The notes: a model not told the origin generated them from the sequence alone. Positions 1 through 9,009 are shown, numbered from the stretch's first letter. The stretch is 64,000 nt of DNA from Acidovorax sp. NCPPB 4044 (GCF_028069655.1 NZ_JAMCOS010000001.1:1394001-1458000), one strand, 5' to 3'. Program-made: numbers and translations.

Positions 1-1451
1 CTGCCCGGGTGCGGCAACTGCAGCGCGCTCACCGCCGAGCGTGCAGCCGATGCCACCAGGTAGGCGCCGGCCACGTCGGTCTCGGGCAGCACGATGGCGA
101 ATTCCTCCCCGCCGTAGCGAGCGATGAAGTCGCCCGGCCTGCGGATCGCGCCCGCCAGGGCGGCGGCCACCTGGCGCAGGCATTCATCGCCCTGCAGGTG
201 CCCGCACCCGTCGTTGTAGCGCTTGAAGAAATCGACGTCGAACATCATCACCGACACAGGCCGCCGGTTGCGCCGGCACTGGGCCATGACGTCGGCGATG
301 CGCCGGTCGTAGGCGCGGCGGTTGTGCACGCCGGTCAGCCCGTCGTGCTCGGCCATGTGCTCCACCCGCACGTGCGCCTGCATCAGCGCCTCGTGCGCCG
401 CGCGCAGGCGCTGCTCGGCATCGCGCCGGTGCTTCACGGCGCGGACCATGTAACCGCCGGCCAGGGCGATCACGCCCAGCAGCAGCAGGATGCCGGCGGC
501 CTGCACCGAAGTGGCCTGCCGCCACTGCGCGAGGATTTCGTCCTCGGCGAGCGCCACGGCCACCGCGAGCGGGTTGTTGCGCGCATGCTCGAAGCTGATG
601 AGTCGCGTGACCCCGTCGATGGGCGACGGCGTGGTGATGACGCCCGAGCGGTTCTGGGTGATCTGCGCGTGCAGCGGCGTGCCGGCGATGCTGCGCCCCA
701 GGTCCTCGACGTAGAACGGGCGCCGGGTGAGGATGCTGCCGTCCGCCTGCAGCAGCGCGATGGCCCCTTTCTGCCCTACGTCGAAACCGTCGAGGATGTC
801 GAGCACGTAGGTCAGCCGGATGGTGGCGAGCACCACGCCCGCGAAGCGTCCCTCGGCGTCGTTGACGCGGCGGGACACGGGAATGATCCACGCCCCGGTC
901 GAGCGGCTCACGATGGGCTTGCCGATGAGCGTGCGCATGCTCGGGTTGTCGCGGTGGTGGATGAAGTATTCGCGGTCGGAATTGTTGGCGCCGGGGTTCT
1001 GCACCGGCTGGGTGTTGACCAGCCAGCTGCCGTCCCGGCCGTACACGAACAGCCCGTGCAGGTGTTCGGCCTGGGAGATGTGGTTCACCAGCACGGGCTG
1101 CAGGGCTTCCAGCGTGGCGGGCGACATCTCGCCGCGCTCCAGTTCGTAGCCGATGCCGACCAGCACGCGGTCGATCTCGGAGATCATGCTGTCCATCTGC
1201 TGGGTCACCGCGCGGGCCAGGTTCTGCGCGAAGGTCTGCGCCTGCTGCCATTCGGCCTGGCGCGCGCGCCAGGCCAGCCAGATGTTCGAGCTGACGAGCA
1301 GCAGCGCCACCAGCACGACGAAGCCGATGGTGGAACGGACGGAGCGGTCTTTGCCGAAGGGCAGGGAGGGGCCGGAGGTGGAGGCTTCCGGGGGCACTGA
1401 GGACATGGATTCAGGAGTATGCGGCGTGCCGGAGGGGGCGGGCGCCTTCAT
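1..1451 (-). CDS. Membrane-anchored diguanylate cyclase (Cache sensor + GGDEF), 3' end cut by the window
   Basis: The minus-strand translation has an N-terminal membrane helix (GFVVLVALLLVSSNIWLAW), a periplasmic dCache-like domain of about 250 residues (YFIHHRDNPSMRTLIGKPI, then SRSTGAWIIPVSRRV), a second helix (AAGILLLLGVIALAGGYMV), and a GGDEF domain whose active-site loop reads GGEEF. The family makes c-di-GMP from two GTP at the inner membrane under control of a periplasmic ligand. The catalytic loop is intact, so activity is expected. The frame runs off the window at base 1. ATG codons in frame lie at 1451 and 1406; neither has a strong ribosome-binding site. It lies just downstream of, and co-directional with, the LysR gene, but nothing shows a functional link. 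Confidence 0.85.
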   Translation of the reverse strand, partial: MKAPAPSGTPHTPESMSSVPPEASTSGPSLPFGKDRSVRSTIGFVVLVALLLVSSNIWLAWRARQAEWQQAQTFAQNLARAVTQQMDSMISEIDRVLVGIGYELERGEMSPATLEALQPVLVNHISQAEHLHGLFVYGRDGSWLVNTQPVQNPGANNSDREYFIHHRDNPSMRTLIGKPIVSRSTGAWIIPVSRRVNDAEGRFAGVVLATIRLTYVLDILDGFDVGQKGAIALLQADGSILTRRPFYVEDLGRSIAGTPLHAQITQNRSGVITTPSPIDGVTRLISFEHARNNPLAVAVALAEDEILAQWRQATSVQAAGILLLLGVIALAGGYMVRAVKHRRDAEQRLRAAHEALMQAHVRVEHMAEHDGLTGVHNRRAYDRRIADVMAQCRRNRRPVSVMMFDVDFFKRYNDGCGHLQGDECLRQVAAALAGAIRRPGDFIARYGGEEFAIVLPETDVAGAYLVASAARSAVSALQLPHPG

Positions 1452-1467
1452 GCGATGCGCCCCATTC

Positions 1468-2364
1468 TCACACCGGCGGGCGGTTCGCCAGCACGCGTTC
1501 GTAGAGTCCCCGCGCGGCGACGGACAAGCCGCGGCCCCGCCGCCGCACGAGGTAGATCTGCCGCGTGAGGCCCGGCAGCGAGAGCGGGCGCGTGACGAGG
1601 TCGGGGTGCGAGAAGTGGAACAGCGTGAGCGTGGGCACCACGCTGATGCCGAGCCCGGCACGCACCATCCCGGTCACCGTGGCGAGCTGCTCGACCTCCA
1701 TCAGCGTGTTCATGGCATGGGGATGGATGGCGGCCTCCAGGTACTGGCGCACGCTGCTCGTGCGTGCCAGGTGCACGAAAGGCCAGGGCGCGAGATCGGC
1801 CACCTGCAGGCCGCCCTTGCGGCGCCGCCGCGCGAGCGGATGGTCGGCGCGGCACACCAGGTGGAAGCCGTCGGTGCAGAACGGTTCGGCCTGCAGCGAG
1901 GGCGTGTCGGCGCGGATGGCGGCCAGCGCGAAGTCGGCCCGGCCCGACGCCACGCGTTCGATGCAGGGCTCCGACAGGACGTCGGCGATGTCCAGCTCGA
2001 TGTGCGGATGGTCGGCGCGAAAGCCCGCCAGCAGGCCGGGCAGCCAGCCCGCGGCCAGCGAGGGCAGCAGCGCGAGCGACACCCGGCCGCGGCGCAGTTG
2101 CGCCGCATCGCGTGCGGCCCCCAGGGCGCTGTCGATCTCCGCGCGGATGCGCCGGGCGGATTCCAGGAAGTGCTGGCCCTCGGGCGTGAGGTCCACATGC
2201 CGCGTGCTGCGGTCGAAGAGCTTCAGGCCCAGCCCGTCCTCCAGAGAGCGCACGAGCGCGCTGAAGGCCGGTTGCGAAAGATGGCATGCGGCCGCGGCAC
2301 GCGTGAAGCTGCGCTGCTGGGCCAGCGCCAGGAAGGCATCGATGTGGCGACTGGACAGGTGCAT
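1468..2364 (-). CDS. LysR-type regulator, divergent from the AtuA-like operon
   Basis: An N-terminal winged helix-turn-helix (IDAFLALAQQRSFTRAAAACHLSQPAFSALVRSLE in two stretches) is followed by a periplasmic-binding-protein-like effector domain ending near TRQIYLVRRRGRGLS, the usual LTTR layout at about 298 residues. The start at 2364 is chosen because a GGAGG lies just upstream; an in-frame ATG at 2412 would add 16 residues and overlap the likely operator. It faces the operon beginning at 2482 across about 117 bases holding a perfect GATCAATTGATC palindrome, the normal arrangement for an LTTR controlling its neighbour. The effector cannot be read from the sequence. Confidence 0.9.
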   Translation of the reverse strand: MHLSSRHIDAFLALAQQRSFTRAAAACHLSQPAFSALVRSLEDGLGLKLFDRSTRHVDLTPEGQHFLESARRIRAEIDSALGAARDAAQLRRGRVSLALLPSLAAGWLPGLLAGFRADHPHIELDIADVLSEPCIERVASGRADFALAAIRADTPSLQAEPFCTDGFHLVCRADHPLARRRRKGGLQVADLAPWPFVHLARTSSVRQYLEAAIHPHAMNTLMEVEQLATVTGMVRAGLGISVVPTLTLFHFSHPDLVTRPLSLPGLTRQIYLVRRRGRGLSVAARGLYERVLANRPPV

Positions 2365-2406
2365 GCGAGGGCCTCCGGGCGCGTGGGCCGATTCATTCAA
2401 AAAACC

Positions 2407-2418
2407 GATCAATTGATC
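2407..2418. promoter_or_regulatory. Candidate LysR operator (12-bp perfect palindrome)
   Basis: GATCAATTGATC reads the same on both strands and lies between the divergent LysR and AtuA-like genes, 13 bases before the candidate -35 box of the operon. Position and symmetry fit an LTTR recognition site. Binding is inferred. Confidence 0.5.
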
Positions 2419-2430
2419 TTAACAATCTAT

Positions 2431-2459
2431 TTCACGAAACAGCCCGGCGCTCCTACATT
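2431..2459 (+). promoter_or_regulatory. Candidate sigma-70 promoter of the AtuA-like operon
   Basis: TTCACG (2431-2436) and TACATT (2454-2459) are separated by 17 bases, and the start codon follows at 2482 after an AGGAG. The boxes are moderate matches, as expected for an activator-dependent promoter. Confidence 0.45.
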
Positions 2460-2481
2460 GGGCGGCAGGAGACAAACAACG

Positions 2482-3867
2482 ATGGCGAACGCAGCAGCAA
2501 TCTTGCGCGTGGGATGTGCGGCCGGGTTCTCGGGTGACCGCACCGATGCCGCGCTGCCCGTGGTGCAGGCCCTGATCGGGAGCGGCGGCCCGTCCGTGCT
2601 CATCTTCGAGACACTGGCCGAGCGCACGCTGGCGCTGGCCCAGCTGGCCCGCCGCACCCGCCCCGAGGCCGGCTACGAGCCCCTGCTGGACGATCTGCTG
2701 CGCCCGGTGCTGGCGCTGTGCCTGCAGCACCGCATCCGCATCGTGAGCAACTTCGGCGCGGCGCATCCGGCCGGCGCGGCACGGCGCATCCGTGCGCTGG
2801 CCCGCGAGCTGGGCGCACGCGCTCCGCGCATCGCCATCGTCCGGGGCGACGACCTGGGCGGCGCGCAGCACCGCCCCGTGCTGGAGGCCGCGCTCGGCGG
2901 CCGCTGGCCCTCCGAGCCCGTCGTGAGCGCCAATGCCTACATCGGCGCCCAGCCCATCGCGCAAGCGCTGCAAGCCGGCGCCGACATCGTGGTCTGCGGC
3001 CGCGTGGCCGATCCCTCGCTGGTGCTGGGCCCGGCGCTCGCGCACTTCGGCTGGTCTCTGCAGGACTGGGACCGGCTGGCGCGCGCGACCATGGCGGGCC
3101 ACCTGCTCGAATGCGGGGCGCAGGTCTCGGGGGGCTATTTCGCCGACCCGGGCTTCAAGGACGTGCCGGGCATGGCGCGCCTGGGCTACCCCATCGCGGA
3201 GATCGACGCCGAAGGCCACTGCACCATCACCAAGCCCGCAGGCACGGGCGGGCGCATCGACGAGCGCACGGTCAAGGAGCAGCTGCTGTACGAGCTGCAC
3301 GACCCTGCCGCCTACCTCACGCCGGACGTGGTGGCCGACATCACGCAGGCGCGCGTGTTCGCCGTGGGGAACGACCGCGTGCGGCTCGAAGGCGTGCGCG
3401 GCCACCCGCGGCCGGACACGCTCAAGGTAAACGTCTGCGCCGAGTCGGGCTGGTTCGCCGAGGGCGAGATCTCCTATGCGGGCGCCCGCGCCGAGGCCCG
3501 CGCACGCCTGGCCGCGGCCGTGGTGCGCGAGCGCCTGCAGGGCTGCGGTGCCGAACTGCGCGCCGACCTGATCGGCGTGTCGAGCGCCTGGGCCGACGAC
3601 GCGGGCCGCACGGTCGATGCGCTCGCCCCCGGCATGGAGGCGCGCGCCGCGCAGGACGTGCGGCTGCGCCTGTCGCTGCAGCACCGCGACCCCGCCGTGG
3701 CCGAGCGGCTCGCGCGCGAGGTCACCGCGCTCTACACCTGCGGCCCGGCGGGCGGCGGCGGCGTGCGCACGGCGATACGCCCGCGCCTGGGCATGGCCTC
3801 CGGCTTCGTGCCGCGCGAGGCCGTGGCCACCGGCTACCGGATGCTGGGCGAGGAAGCTGCGGAATGA
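2482..3867 (+). CDS. Acyclic terpene utilisation AtuA family protein (DUF1446)
   Basis: About 461 residues with the DUF1446 core: the N-terminal RVGCAAGFSGDRTDAA, ADIVVCGRVADPSLVLGPALAHFGW and GHLLECGAQVSGGYFADPG are typical of the family. AtuA is required for acyclic terpene (citronellol/geraniol) degradation in Pseudomonas, but its reaction is unsettled and most homologues sit in other organic-acid gene sets. The start at 2482 follows AGGAG; the open frame extends far upstream, but that part is out-of-frame shadow of the LysR gene. The stop overlaps the start of the next gene (ATGA), so the two are translationally coupled. The actual substrate is unknown; the adjacent Bug protein suggests an imported carboxylate. 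Confidence 0.85.
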   Translation: MANAAAILRVGCAAGFSGDRTDAALPVVQALIGSGGPSVLIFETLAERTLALAQLARRTRPEAGYEPLLDDLLRPVLALCLQHRIRIVSNFGAAHPAGAARRIRALARELGARAPRIAIVRGDDLGGAQHRPVLEAALGGRWPSEPVVSANAYIGAQPIAQALQAGADIVVCGRVADPSLVLGPALAHFGWSLQDWDRLARATMAGHLLECGAQVSGGYFADPGFKDVPGMARLGYPIAEIDAEGHCTITKPAGTGGRIDERTVKEQLLYELHDPAAYLTPDVVADITQARVFAVGNDRVRLEGVRGHPRPDTLKVNVCAESGWFAEGEISYAGARAEARARLAAAVVRERLQGCGAELRADLIGVSSAWADDAGRTVDALAPGMEARAAQDVRLRLSLQHRDPAVAERLAREVTALYTCGPAGGGGVRTAIRPRLGMASGFVPREAVATGYRMLGEEAAE

Positions 3868-4304
3868 CCCCCAGGACCGCCGACATGGAGAACCACGGCA
3901 TGCCAACGCACACCCCGCCCGATCGCACACCGCCGGCCCCCGGCACCCTCACGGTGCCCCTGTACCGGCTGGCGCACGGCCGCACGGGCGACAAGGGCAA
4001 CCGGTCCAACATCAGCGTCATCGCGTGGCACCCGGCGCTCTGGCCGGTGCTGCAGGAGCAGGTGACCGAAGAGGCCATCGCCCGGCAGTTCGCGCACCGG
4101 GCGCCGGCCCGCGTGGCCCGCCACCTGCTGCCGCTGTTGCACGCGATGAACGTCGTCATCGACGACGTGCTCGACGGCGGCGTGAACGACGCGCTCAACC
4201 TCGACAGCCACGGCAAGACGCTGGCCTACCTGCTGCTCGACATGCCCGTGCGCGTGCCGGCCGCACTGGCCTGCCACTTCGCCGGCCCCGGGCCCGGCGC
4301 ATAG
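3864..4304 (+). CDS. Small AtuA-like (ferredoxin-fold) partner protein
   Basis: About 146 residues with the signature of the AtuA-like C-terminal domain: LAHGRTGDKGNRSNISVIAWHP near the start and NDALNLDSHGKTLAYLLLDMPV near the end. In many genomes this domain is fused to the DUF1446 protein; here it is a separate gene overlapping it by four bases (ATGA), so the two products probably act together. Later in-frame ATGs at 3885 and 3900 are possible starts; the coupled 3864 start is preferred. Confidence 0.82.
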   Translation: MTPRTADMENHGMPTHTPPDRTPPAPGTLTVPLYRLAHGRTGDKGNRSNISVIAWHPALWPVLQEQVTEEAIARQFAHRAPARVARHLLPLLHAMNVVIDDVLDGGVNDALNLDSHGKTLAYLLLDMPVRVPAALACHFAGPGPGA

Positions 4305-4361
4305 CCAGCCCGGCCGCGGCACCCCTTTCCCATACCAACGACAGCAACGACAGGAGACAAC

Positions 4362-5351
4362 ATGCCACCCGCTTTCCCCCTTCCCCGACGCCGCCACGCG
4401 CTGGCCGCGGCCGCCTGCCTGGCCTGGACGGCCCTCGCGGGCGCGCAGACCGCGCCGGCCTATCCCACGAAGGCCATCACCTTCGTGGTGCCTTTCGCGG
4501 CCGGCAGCGCCACCGACCAGCTTGCCCGCGCCGTGGGGCAGTCGCTCACCACCGACACCCAGCAGCCCGTGGTGGTGGACAACCGTGCGGGGGCGAGCGG
4601 CATGATCGCGGCCCAGTTCGTGGCCAAGGCGCCCGCGGACGGCTACACGGTGCTCATCACCACCAACACCACCCACGCGGCCAACGAGCACCTCTACAAG
4701 AAGCTCTCGTACGACCCGGTGAAGGATTTCGCGCCCGTGACGGGCCTGGGCAAGGGCGGGCAGGTGCTGGTGGTGAACGCCGCCTCGCCCTACAAATCGG
4801 TGGGCGACCTGCTGGCCGCCGCGAAGAAGGCGCCCGGCAAGCTCAGCTTCGGCAGCGGCAGCTCGTCCAGCCGCGTGGCCGGCGAGATGCTCAAACAGCT
4901 CGGCGGCGTGGACATCCTCCACGTGCCCTACAAGAGCAACCCGCTCGCCATCACCGACCTGCTGGGCGGTCAGATCGACCTGATGATCACCGACACCTCC
5001 ACCGGCGTGCCGCAGATCAAGGCCGGCAAGCTGCGCGCGCTGGGCTACTCCACGCAAAAGCGCGGCGCGCAGCTGCCCGATGTGCCGACCATCGACGAAG
5101 CCGGCGTGAAGGGCTACGACATGGGCTACTGGTTCGCCGCCTACGTGCCGGCCGGCACGCCCGCGCCCGTGGTCGCGCGCCTGAACCAGCTGCTCGGCCA
5201 GGCCACGCGCAGCGCCGCGGCGAAGTCGTTCTACGACATGGCGGGCTCCGAGCCCTGGGTGACCACGCCGCAGGAGCTGGCGAGCTTCCAGGCCGCGGAA
5301 ACCCAGAAGTGGGGCAAGGTCATCAAGGCCGCCGGCATCGAGCCCGAGTGA
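4362..5351 (+). CDS. Bug-family (TctC) periplasmic solute-binding protein
   Basis: About 329 residues: a signal peptide (RRRHALAAAACLAWTALAGAQ), then the Bug hallmarks YPTKAITFVVPFAAGSATDQLAR, VVVDNRAGASGMIAAQFVAKA and DGYTVLITTNTTHAAN. The family binds carboxylates and related small organic acids in the periplasm, for TctAB-type transporters or for signalling. No tctA or tctB gene is nearby, as is common for the many orphan Bug proteins of Burkholderiales. An AGGAG lies about 10 bases upstream. It is the third gene of the LysR-controlled operon and probably captures the substrate of the AtuA-like proteins. Confidence 0.92.
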   Translation: MPPAFPLPRRRHALAAAACLAWTALAGAQTAPAYPTKAITFVVPFAAGSATDQLARAVGQSLTTDTQQPVVVDNRAGASGMIAAQFVAKAPADGYTVLITTNTTHAANEHLYKKLSYDPVKDFAPVTGLGKGGQVLVVNAASPYKSVGDLLAAAKKAPGKLSFGSGSSSSRVAGEMLKQLGGVDILHVPYKSNPLAITDLLGGQIDLMITDTSTGVPQIKAGKLRALGYSTQKRGAQLPDVPTIDEAGVKGYDMGYWFAAYVPAGTPAPVVARLNQLLGQATRSAAAKSFYDMAGSEPWVTTPQELASFQAAETQKWGKVIKAAGIEPE

Positions 5352-5489
5352 CCGGCGGGCGGCCGTGCGGCCGCCTTCCGCCTCACTTTCTCCCGCTTCC
5401 TCTCTTTCGTTCCTTCCCCGTCTGCGCGCGGGCCGCGGGCGCATGTGCGCGCGCCGCTCCCGCCCCTGTCCTTTTCGAGGAGACATGCC

Positions 5490-7667
5490 ATGGTCCGGAC
5501 CCGATCGTATTCCTTTCTCTTTCCTGCGCACGGCCGCCCGCCGTTCACCCGCACGCGGGCCTGGGGCGGTGCCCTGGCGGCGACGACCTCCCTGCTGCTC
5601 GCGGCCTGCGGCGGAGGGGGCGGCGGCGACGGCAGCAGCGGCACGCCGCGCATGCGGATGGAGATTTCCGCCACCGAAGACTTCCCCGGCAGCTACGGCA
5701 GCGTGGGCGCCTACGAAAAGGTCAGCGGCACACTGCGCGGCGAACTCGACCCCGCCGACCCGCGCAACGCCGTCATCCAGGACCTGCAGCTCGCGCCGCG
5801 CAATGCCCGCGGCCTGGTGGAGTACAGCGCCGACTTCGTCCTCCTCAAGCCCAAGGATATGTCCAAGGCGAGCGGCGTGCTGCGCTACGACGCTCCCAAC
5901 CGCGGCAACATCCTGACGCTGCCGAACCCCGCCGCCACGCCCGGCGACGCGGTGTACTTCGAGCGCGGCTATACCTTCCTCTACTCGGCCTGGCAGGGCG
6001 ACGTGCCCAAGAGCTCGCCCGCGCGGCTCACGGCCACCGTGCCGGTGGCCCGCAACGCCGACGGCAGCAGCATCACCGGGCCCTACCGCACGGAGCTGGT
6101 GCCCACCGCCGCCGTGCCCGCGATGTCGCTGCCCGGCGGGGTCTTCAACGGCGCCATGATCCCGTATGAGCCGGCCAGCCTGGACAACACGCAGCCGGGC
6201 ACCTCGCTCACGCGCCGCCGCAACGAAACCGACCCGCGCGAGCCCGTGGCCGCTTCGGAATGGAAGTTCGCCACCTGCGACAGCGCCGGCAACGCGTTCC
6301 CCGGCACCCCGAGCCCCACCAGCGTGTGCCTGAGGGGCGGCTTCGACCCGCAATACCTGTACGAGCTGGTCTACGTGGCCAAGGACCCGAAGGTCATGGG
6401 CGTGGGCCTGGCCGCGCTGCGCGACACCGTGGGCTTCTTCCGCGGGCGCGCCGCCGATGCGGACGGCCGGGCCAACCCGCTCGCGGGGCGCATCGCGCAC
6501 GTGATCGGGCAGGGCACCTCGCAGTCCGGCAATGCGATGAAGACCTTCCTGCACCTGGGCTTCAACCAGCGGCTGGAGGGCGGGCGCGTGTTCGACGGCC
6601 TCTACGCCCACGTCGCCGCGCGCCAGACCCACGTCAACACCCGCTTCGCCGTGCCGGGCGGCGGCGGCGGCCTGCGCACCGACCACACCGCCTTCGGCCA
6701 GACCGCCCCGCGCGGCCTGGCGGCGGACTACGTGGACGCCGTGAGCGGCCGCGAGGGCGGCGTGATGCGGCGCTGCAGCGCATCGTCCACCTGCCCGCGG
6801 TTCTTCCTGGGCCTGTCGGGCACCGAGTTCTGGCAGCTGCAGGGCTCGCCCGTGCTCACCGACGCGCTGGGCCAGCGCGATATCGCCCAGCCCGCCAACG
6901 CGCGCATCTACTACTACGCCAGCACCCAGCACGGCGGCGCGGGCGGCGTGGAGAGCATCGCCTACGCGCCGTCGCGCGCGGTCTACCCCACGGGCACGGT
7001 GGTGCACTTCAACGACACCTTCCGCGCGCTCTTCCTGGCGCTGGAGGACTGGGTCGTGCGCGGCACCGAGCCCCCGGCCAGCCAGGTGCCGCGCGTGGCC
7101 GACGGCACGCTCGTGCGCCCGGCGCAGCTCGCCTTCCCGGCCATGCGGGGCCTCACGTGGAGCGTGGGCGGCGTGCAGACGCCGATCCCGGAGTTCCGCT
7201 ACCTCGGGCGCTACAACGGCTTCACGCTGCTCGATTTCGGGCCGCAGTACCAGCCGCAGGACGAATCCGGCATCGCCACCGTGCTGCCCCCCCGCGTGGT
7301 GGGCCGCGACTACGCCATCCTGGTGCCGCAGGTGGACCCGTCCACGGGCCTGGCGCGCGCCGGCATCCAGAGCGTGGAAGCGCGGGCGCCCCTGGGCACC
7401 AGCATCGAGTTCAACGACGTCGCCACGCCGGGCATCGTCGATCTGGTGAACCTGACCGGCAGCTTCATCCCGTTCCACAAGACGCGGTCCGCGCGCCTGG
7501 CGGCGGGGGATGGGCGGCCCTCGCTCGAAGAGCTGTACGGCTCGCAGGCCGGCTACGTGGCCGCCGTCTCGCGCGCCGCGGACGATCTGGTGGCCCAGCG
7601 GCTCCTGCTGCGCCGCGACGCCGACGCCATCGTGGCCAAGGCCCGCGCCGCCAACATCCTGCCGTGA
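5490..7667 (+). CDS. Secreted alpha/beta-hydrolase-domain lipoprotein
   Basis: About 725 residues. The start at 5490 follows GAGGAG; a lipobox LLAAC puts the lipidated Cys near residue 40, followed by a Gly/Ser-rich linker. The body matches the large alpha/beta-hydrolase-domain family of environmental proteobacteria: KDPKVMGVGLAALRDTVGFFR, then the nucleophile-elbow region GQGTSQSGNAMKTFLHLGFN near residue 345, and a C-terminal GVDxPLGTxxGWN-poor, GTSIEFNDV-containing end. It probably hydrolyses an ester or lactone outside the cytoplasm and supplies the acid caught by the neighbouring Bug protein. The co-directional gene order supports that; the substrate is not readable. Confidence 0.75.
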   Translation: MVRTRSYSFLFPAHGRPPFTRTRAWGGALAATTSLLLAACGGGGGGDGSSGTPRMRMEISATEDFPGSYGSVGAYEKVSGTLRGELDPADPRNAVIQDLQLAPRNARGLVEYSADFVLLKPKDMSKASGVLRYDAPNRGNILTLPNPAATPGDAVYFERGYTFLYSAWQGDVPKSSPARLTATVPVARNADGSSITGPYRTELVPTAAVPAMSLPGGVFNGAMIPYEPASLDNTQPGTSLTRRRNETDPREPVAASEWKFATCDSAGNAFPGTPSPTSVCLRGGFDPQYLYELVYVAKDPKVMGVGLAALRDTVGFFRGRAADADGRANPLAGRIAHVIGQGTSQSGNAMKTFLHLGFNQRLEGGRVFDGLYAHVAARQTHVNTRFAVPGGGGGLRTDHTAFGQTAPRGLAADYVDAVSGREGGVMRRCSASSTCPRFFLGLSGTEFWQLQGSPVLTDALGQRDIAQPANARIYYYASTQHGGAGGVESIAYAPSRAVYPTGTVVHFNDTFRALFLALEDWVVRGTEPPASQVPRVADGTLVRPAQLAFPAMRGLTWSVGGVQTPIPEFRYLGRYNGFTLLDFGPQYQPQDESGIATVLPPRVVGRDYAILVPQVDPSTGLARAGIQSVEARAPLGTSIEFNDVATPGIVDLVNLTGSFIPFHKTRSARLAAGDGRPSLEELYGSQAGYVAAVSRAADDLVAQRLLLRRDADAIVAKARAANILP

Positions 7668-7801
7668 CGGCGCCCGCGCGCCCGCGCGCCCGCGCCTTCG
7701 GGCCGGAGCGCGCGGGGCGCAGGCTGCCGGGGAGGGCAGGGCCGTTGACGCACCGCCTTCGCCCCCAGCCCCAGGGGACACGCATGTTGGATTCAAGGCG
7801 T

Positions 7802-7859
7802 TTCATACTCCATGCCGCCGATTCCATTCAATAGTTTGCTATTGTTTTGATAGTGATTG
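7802..7859. repeat. Imperfect direct repeat, copy 1 (contains a GCTAT/ATAGT palindrome)
   Basis: This segment and 7981-8038 align base for base at an offset of 179, sharing CTCCATGCCGCCGATT, AATAGTTTGCTAT and TTTTGATAGT. The core is a small inverted repeat, GCTAT-N-ATAGT. The same core occurs inside truB at 17142-17159, so this looks like a dispersed palindromic element rather than a local duplication alone. Confidence 0.75.
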
Positions 7860-7980
7860 AGGCGGAGCGGCGCAGCACCCGGGCCCGGTGCGGCGCCGGG
7901 CGCGCCGTCACCCGACCTTCCATTGGCCCCGTGCATTCCCCGGGTAGGCTTACGCATCCACCACCCCGCTGTCGGAGTGT

Positions 7981-8038
7981 TTTGTGCTCCATGCCGCCGA
8001 TTTCATTGAATAGTTTGCTATCTTTTTGATAGTAATTG
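7981..8038. repeat. Imperfect direct repeat, copy 2
   Basis: Second copy of the 58-base unit, with a better palindrome (GCTATC TTTTT GATAGT). The two copies differ at a minority of positions, so the duplication is not recent. The hairpin could act as a weak terminator or an mRNA-stabilising stem upstream of the cytochrome operon; that is conjecture. Confidence 0.75.
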
Positions 8039-8151
8039 CCGGGACGGTGTGGCGGCCGTCTGCCTGCGGGCTGTACGTGCCGGCGCGGGCTGCGTAGAGT
8101 GGGGCAGGGCGCCGTGCGCGCCCGGCGTCCCAGAACAACGAGACAAAGCCC

Positions 8152-9009
8152 ATGCCCCTTCCGCAGGACTGCGCCCCCCGGGCGGCCCCGCCTTTCCTTT
8201 CCCTGCCCCACGGTCTTGCCGCCGCCCCCATCCGGCGCTGGCCCTGGGCCTGCCTGCTGGCCCTGGCCGGTGCGCTGGGGGGCGCTCCAGGGGGTGCGCC
8301 CATCGCCCGCGCGCAGCCTTCCGCCCCGCAGCAGGGCCCGGCCGCGGCGCCCTCGGAGCAATCCGTGCCCTCCGGCATGGCCGACCGCGTGATCGCCTGC
8401 ACCGCCTGCCACGGCCGCGAGGGCCGCGCCACGCAGCAGGGCTACTTCCCGCGCATCGCCGGCAAGCCGGCCGGCTACCTGTACCACCAGCTCCTGCATT
8501 TCCGAGACGGCCGCCGCAGCTACCCGCAGATGTCGTACCTGCTGGAGCACATGACCGACGACTACCTGCGCGAGATCGCCGGCCATTTCGCGGCGCTGGA
8601 CCTGCCGTACGCGCCCCCTCCGCCGCCCCAGGCCCCGCCCGAGGCGCTGGAGCGTGGCCGGCGGCTGGTGCGCGAGGGCGACGCGGCGCGCGGCATCCCC
8701 GCCTGCGTGCAATGCCACGGCGGCGCCATGACCGGCGTGCAGCCGTCCATCCCCGGCCTCGTCGGCCTGCCACGCGACTACCTCAACAGCCAGATCGGCG
8801 CCTGGCAGACCGGCCAGCGGCGCTCCCATGCGCCCGACTGCATGGCCCGCGTGGCGCGCCAGCTCACCGCCGACGACGTGAGCGCCATCTCGGCCTGGCT
8901 CGCGGCCCAGCCCGTGCCCGGCACCGGCAAGCCCGCGGCCACGGCGGGCGCGCCGCTGCCCATGCCCTGCGGCGGCGTGGATGCCGCGGCCCAGGGAGCG
9001 GCGCCATGA
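8152..9009 (+). CDS. Periplasmic di-haem cytochrome c (c4-like)
   Basis: About 285 residues: an N-terminal secretion signal (WPWACLLALAGALGGAP), a haem site CTACH near 83-87 followed by GREGRATQQGYFPRIAGKPAGYLYHQL, and a second, CVQCH near 185-189. Two homologous haem domains of about 100 residues, with the P-R-I-A-G and Y-L-x-x-Q-L motifs, are typical of cytochrome c4, a periplasmic electron carrier to terminal oxidases. The stop overlaps the start of the next cytochrome gene (ATGA), so the pair is coupled. The N-terminus before the helix is long, so the true start may be a later codon. Confidence 0.88.
   Translation: MPLPQDCAPRAAPPFLSLPHGLAAAPIRRWPWACLLALAGALGGAPGGAPIARAQPSAPQQGPAAAPSEQSVPSGMADRVIACTACHGREGRATQQGYFPRIAGKPAGYLYHQLLHFRDGRRSYPQMSYLLEHMTDDYLREIAGHFAALDLPYAPPPPPQAPPEALERGRRLVREGDAARGIPACVQCHGGAMTGVQPSIPGLVGLPRDYLNSQIGAWQTGQRRSHAPDCMARVARQLTADDVSAISAWLAAQPVPGTGKPAATAGAPLPMPCGGVDAAAQGAAP

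Larger units (their letters stand above)
7668..8151. other. Non-coding gap with two copies of a short repeat
   Basis: This 484-base gap between the hydrolase lipoprotein and the cytochrome genes has no convincing coding frame. The short frames in it are out-of-frame and Arg/Pro-rich. It holds the imperfect direct repeat listed separately and a GC-rich stretch (7862-7905). A promoter for the cytochrome genes must lie near its right end, but no clear -35/-10 pair is visible. Confidence 0.6.

Noticed and set aside
1153..2481. N-terminal extension of the AtuA-like frame
   Set aside because: It runs through the LysR gene on the other strand; the AGGAG and family start at 2482 decide the start.
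3834..7796. 1320-residue minus-strand open frame
   Set aside because: It is the antisense shadow of three real plus-strand genes; composition is Arg/Ala/His-rich without domains.
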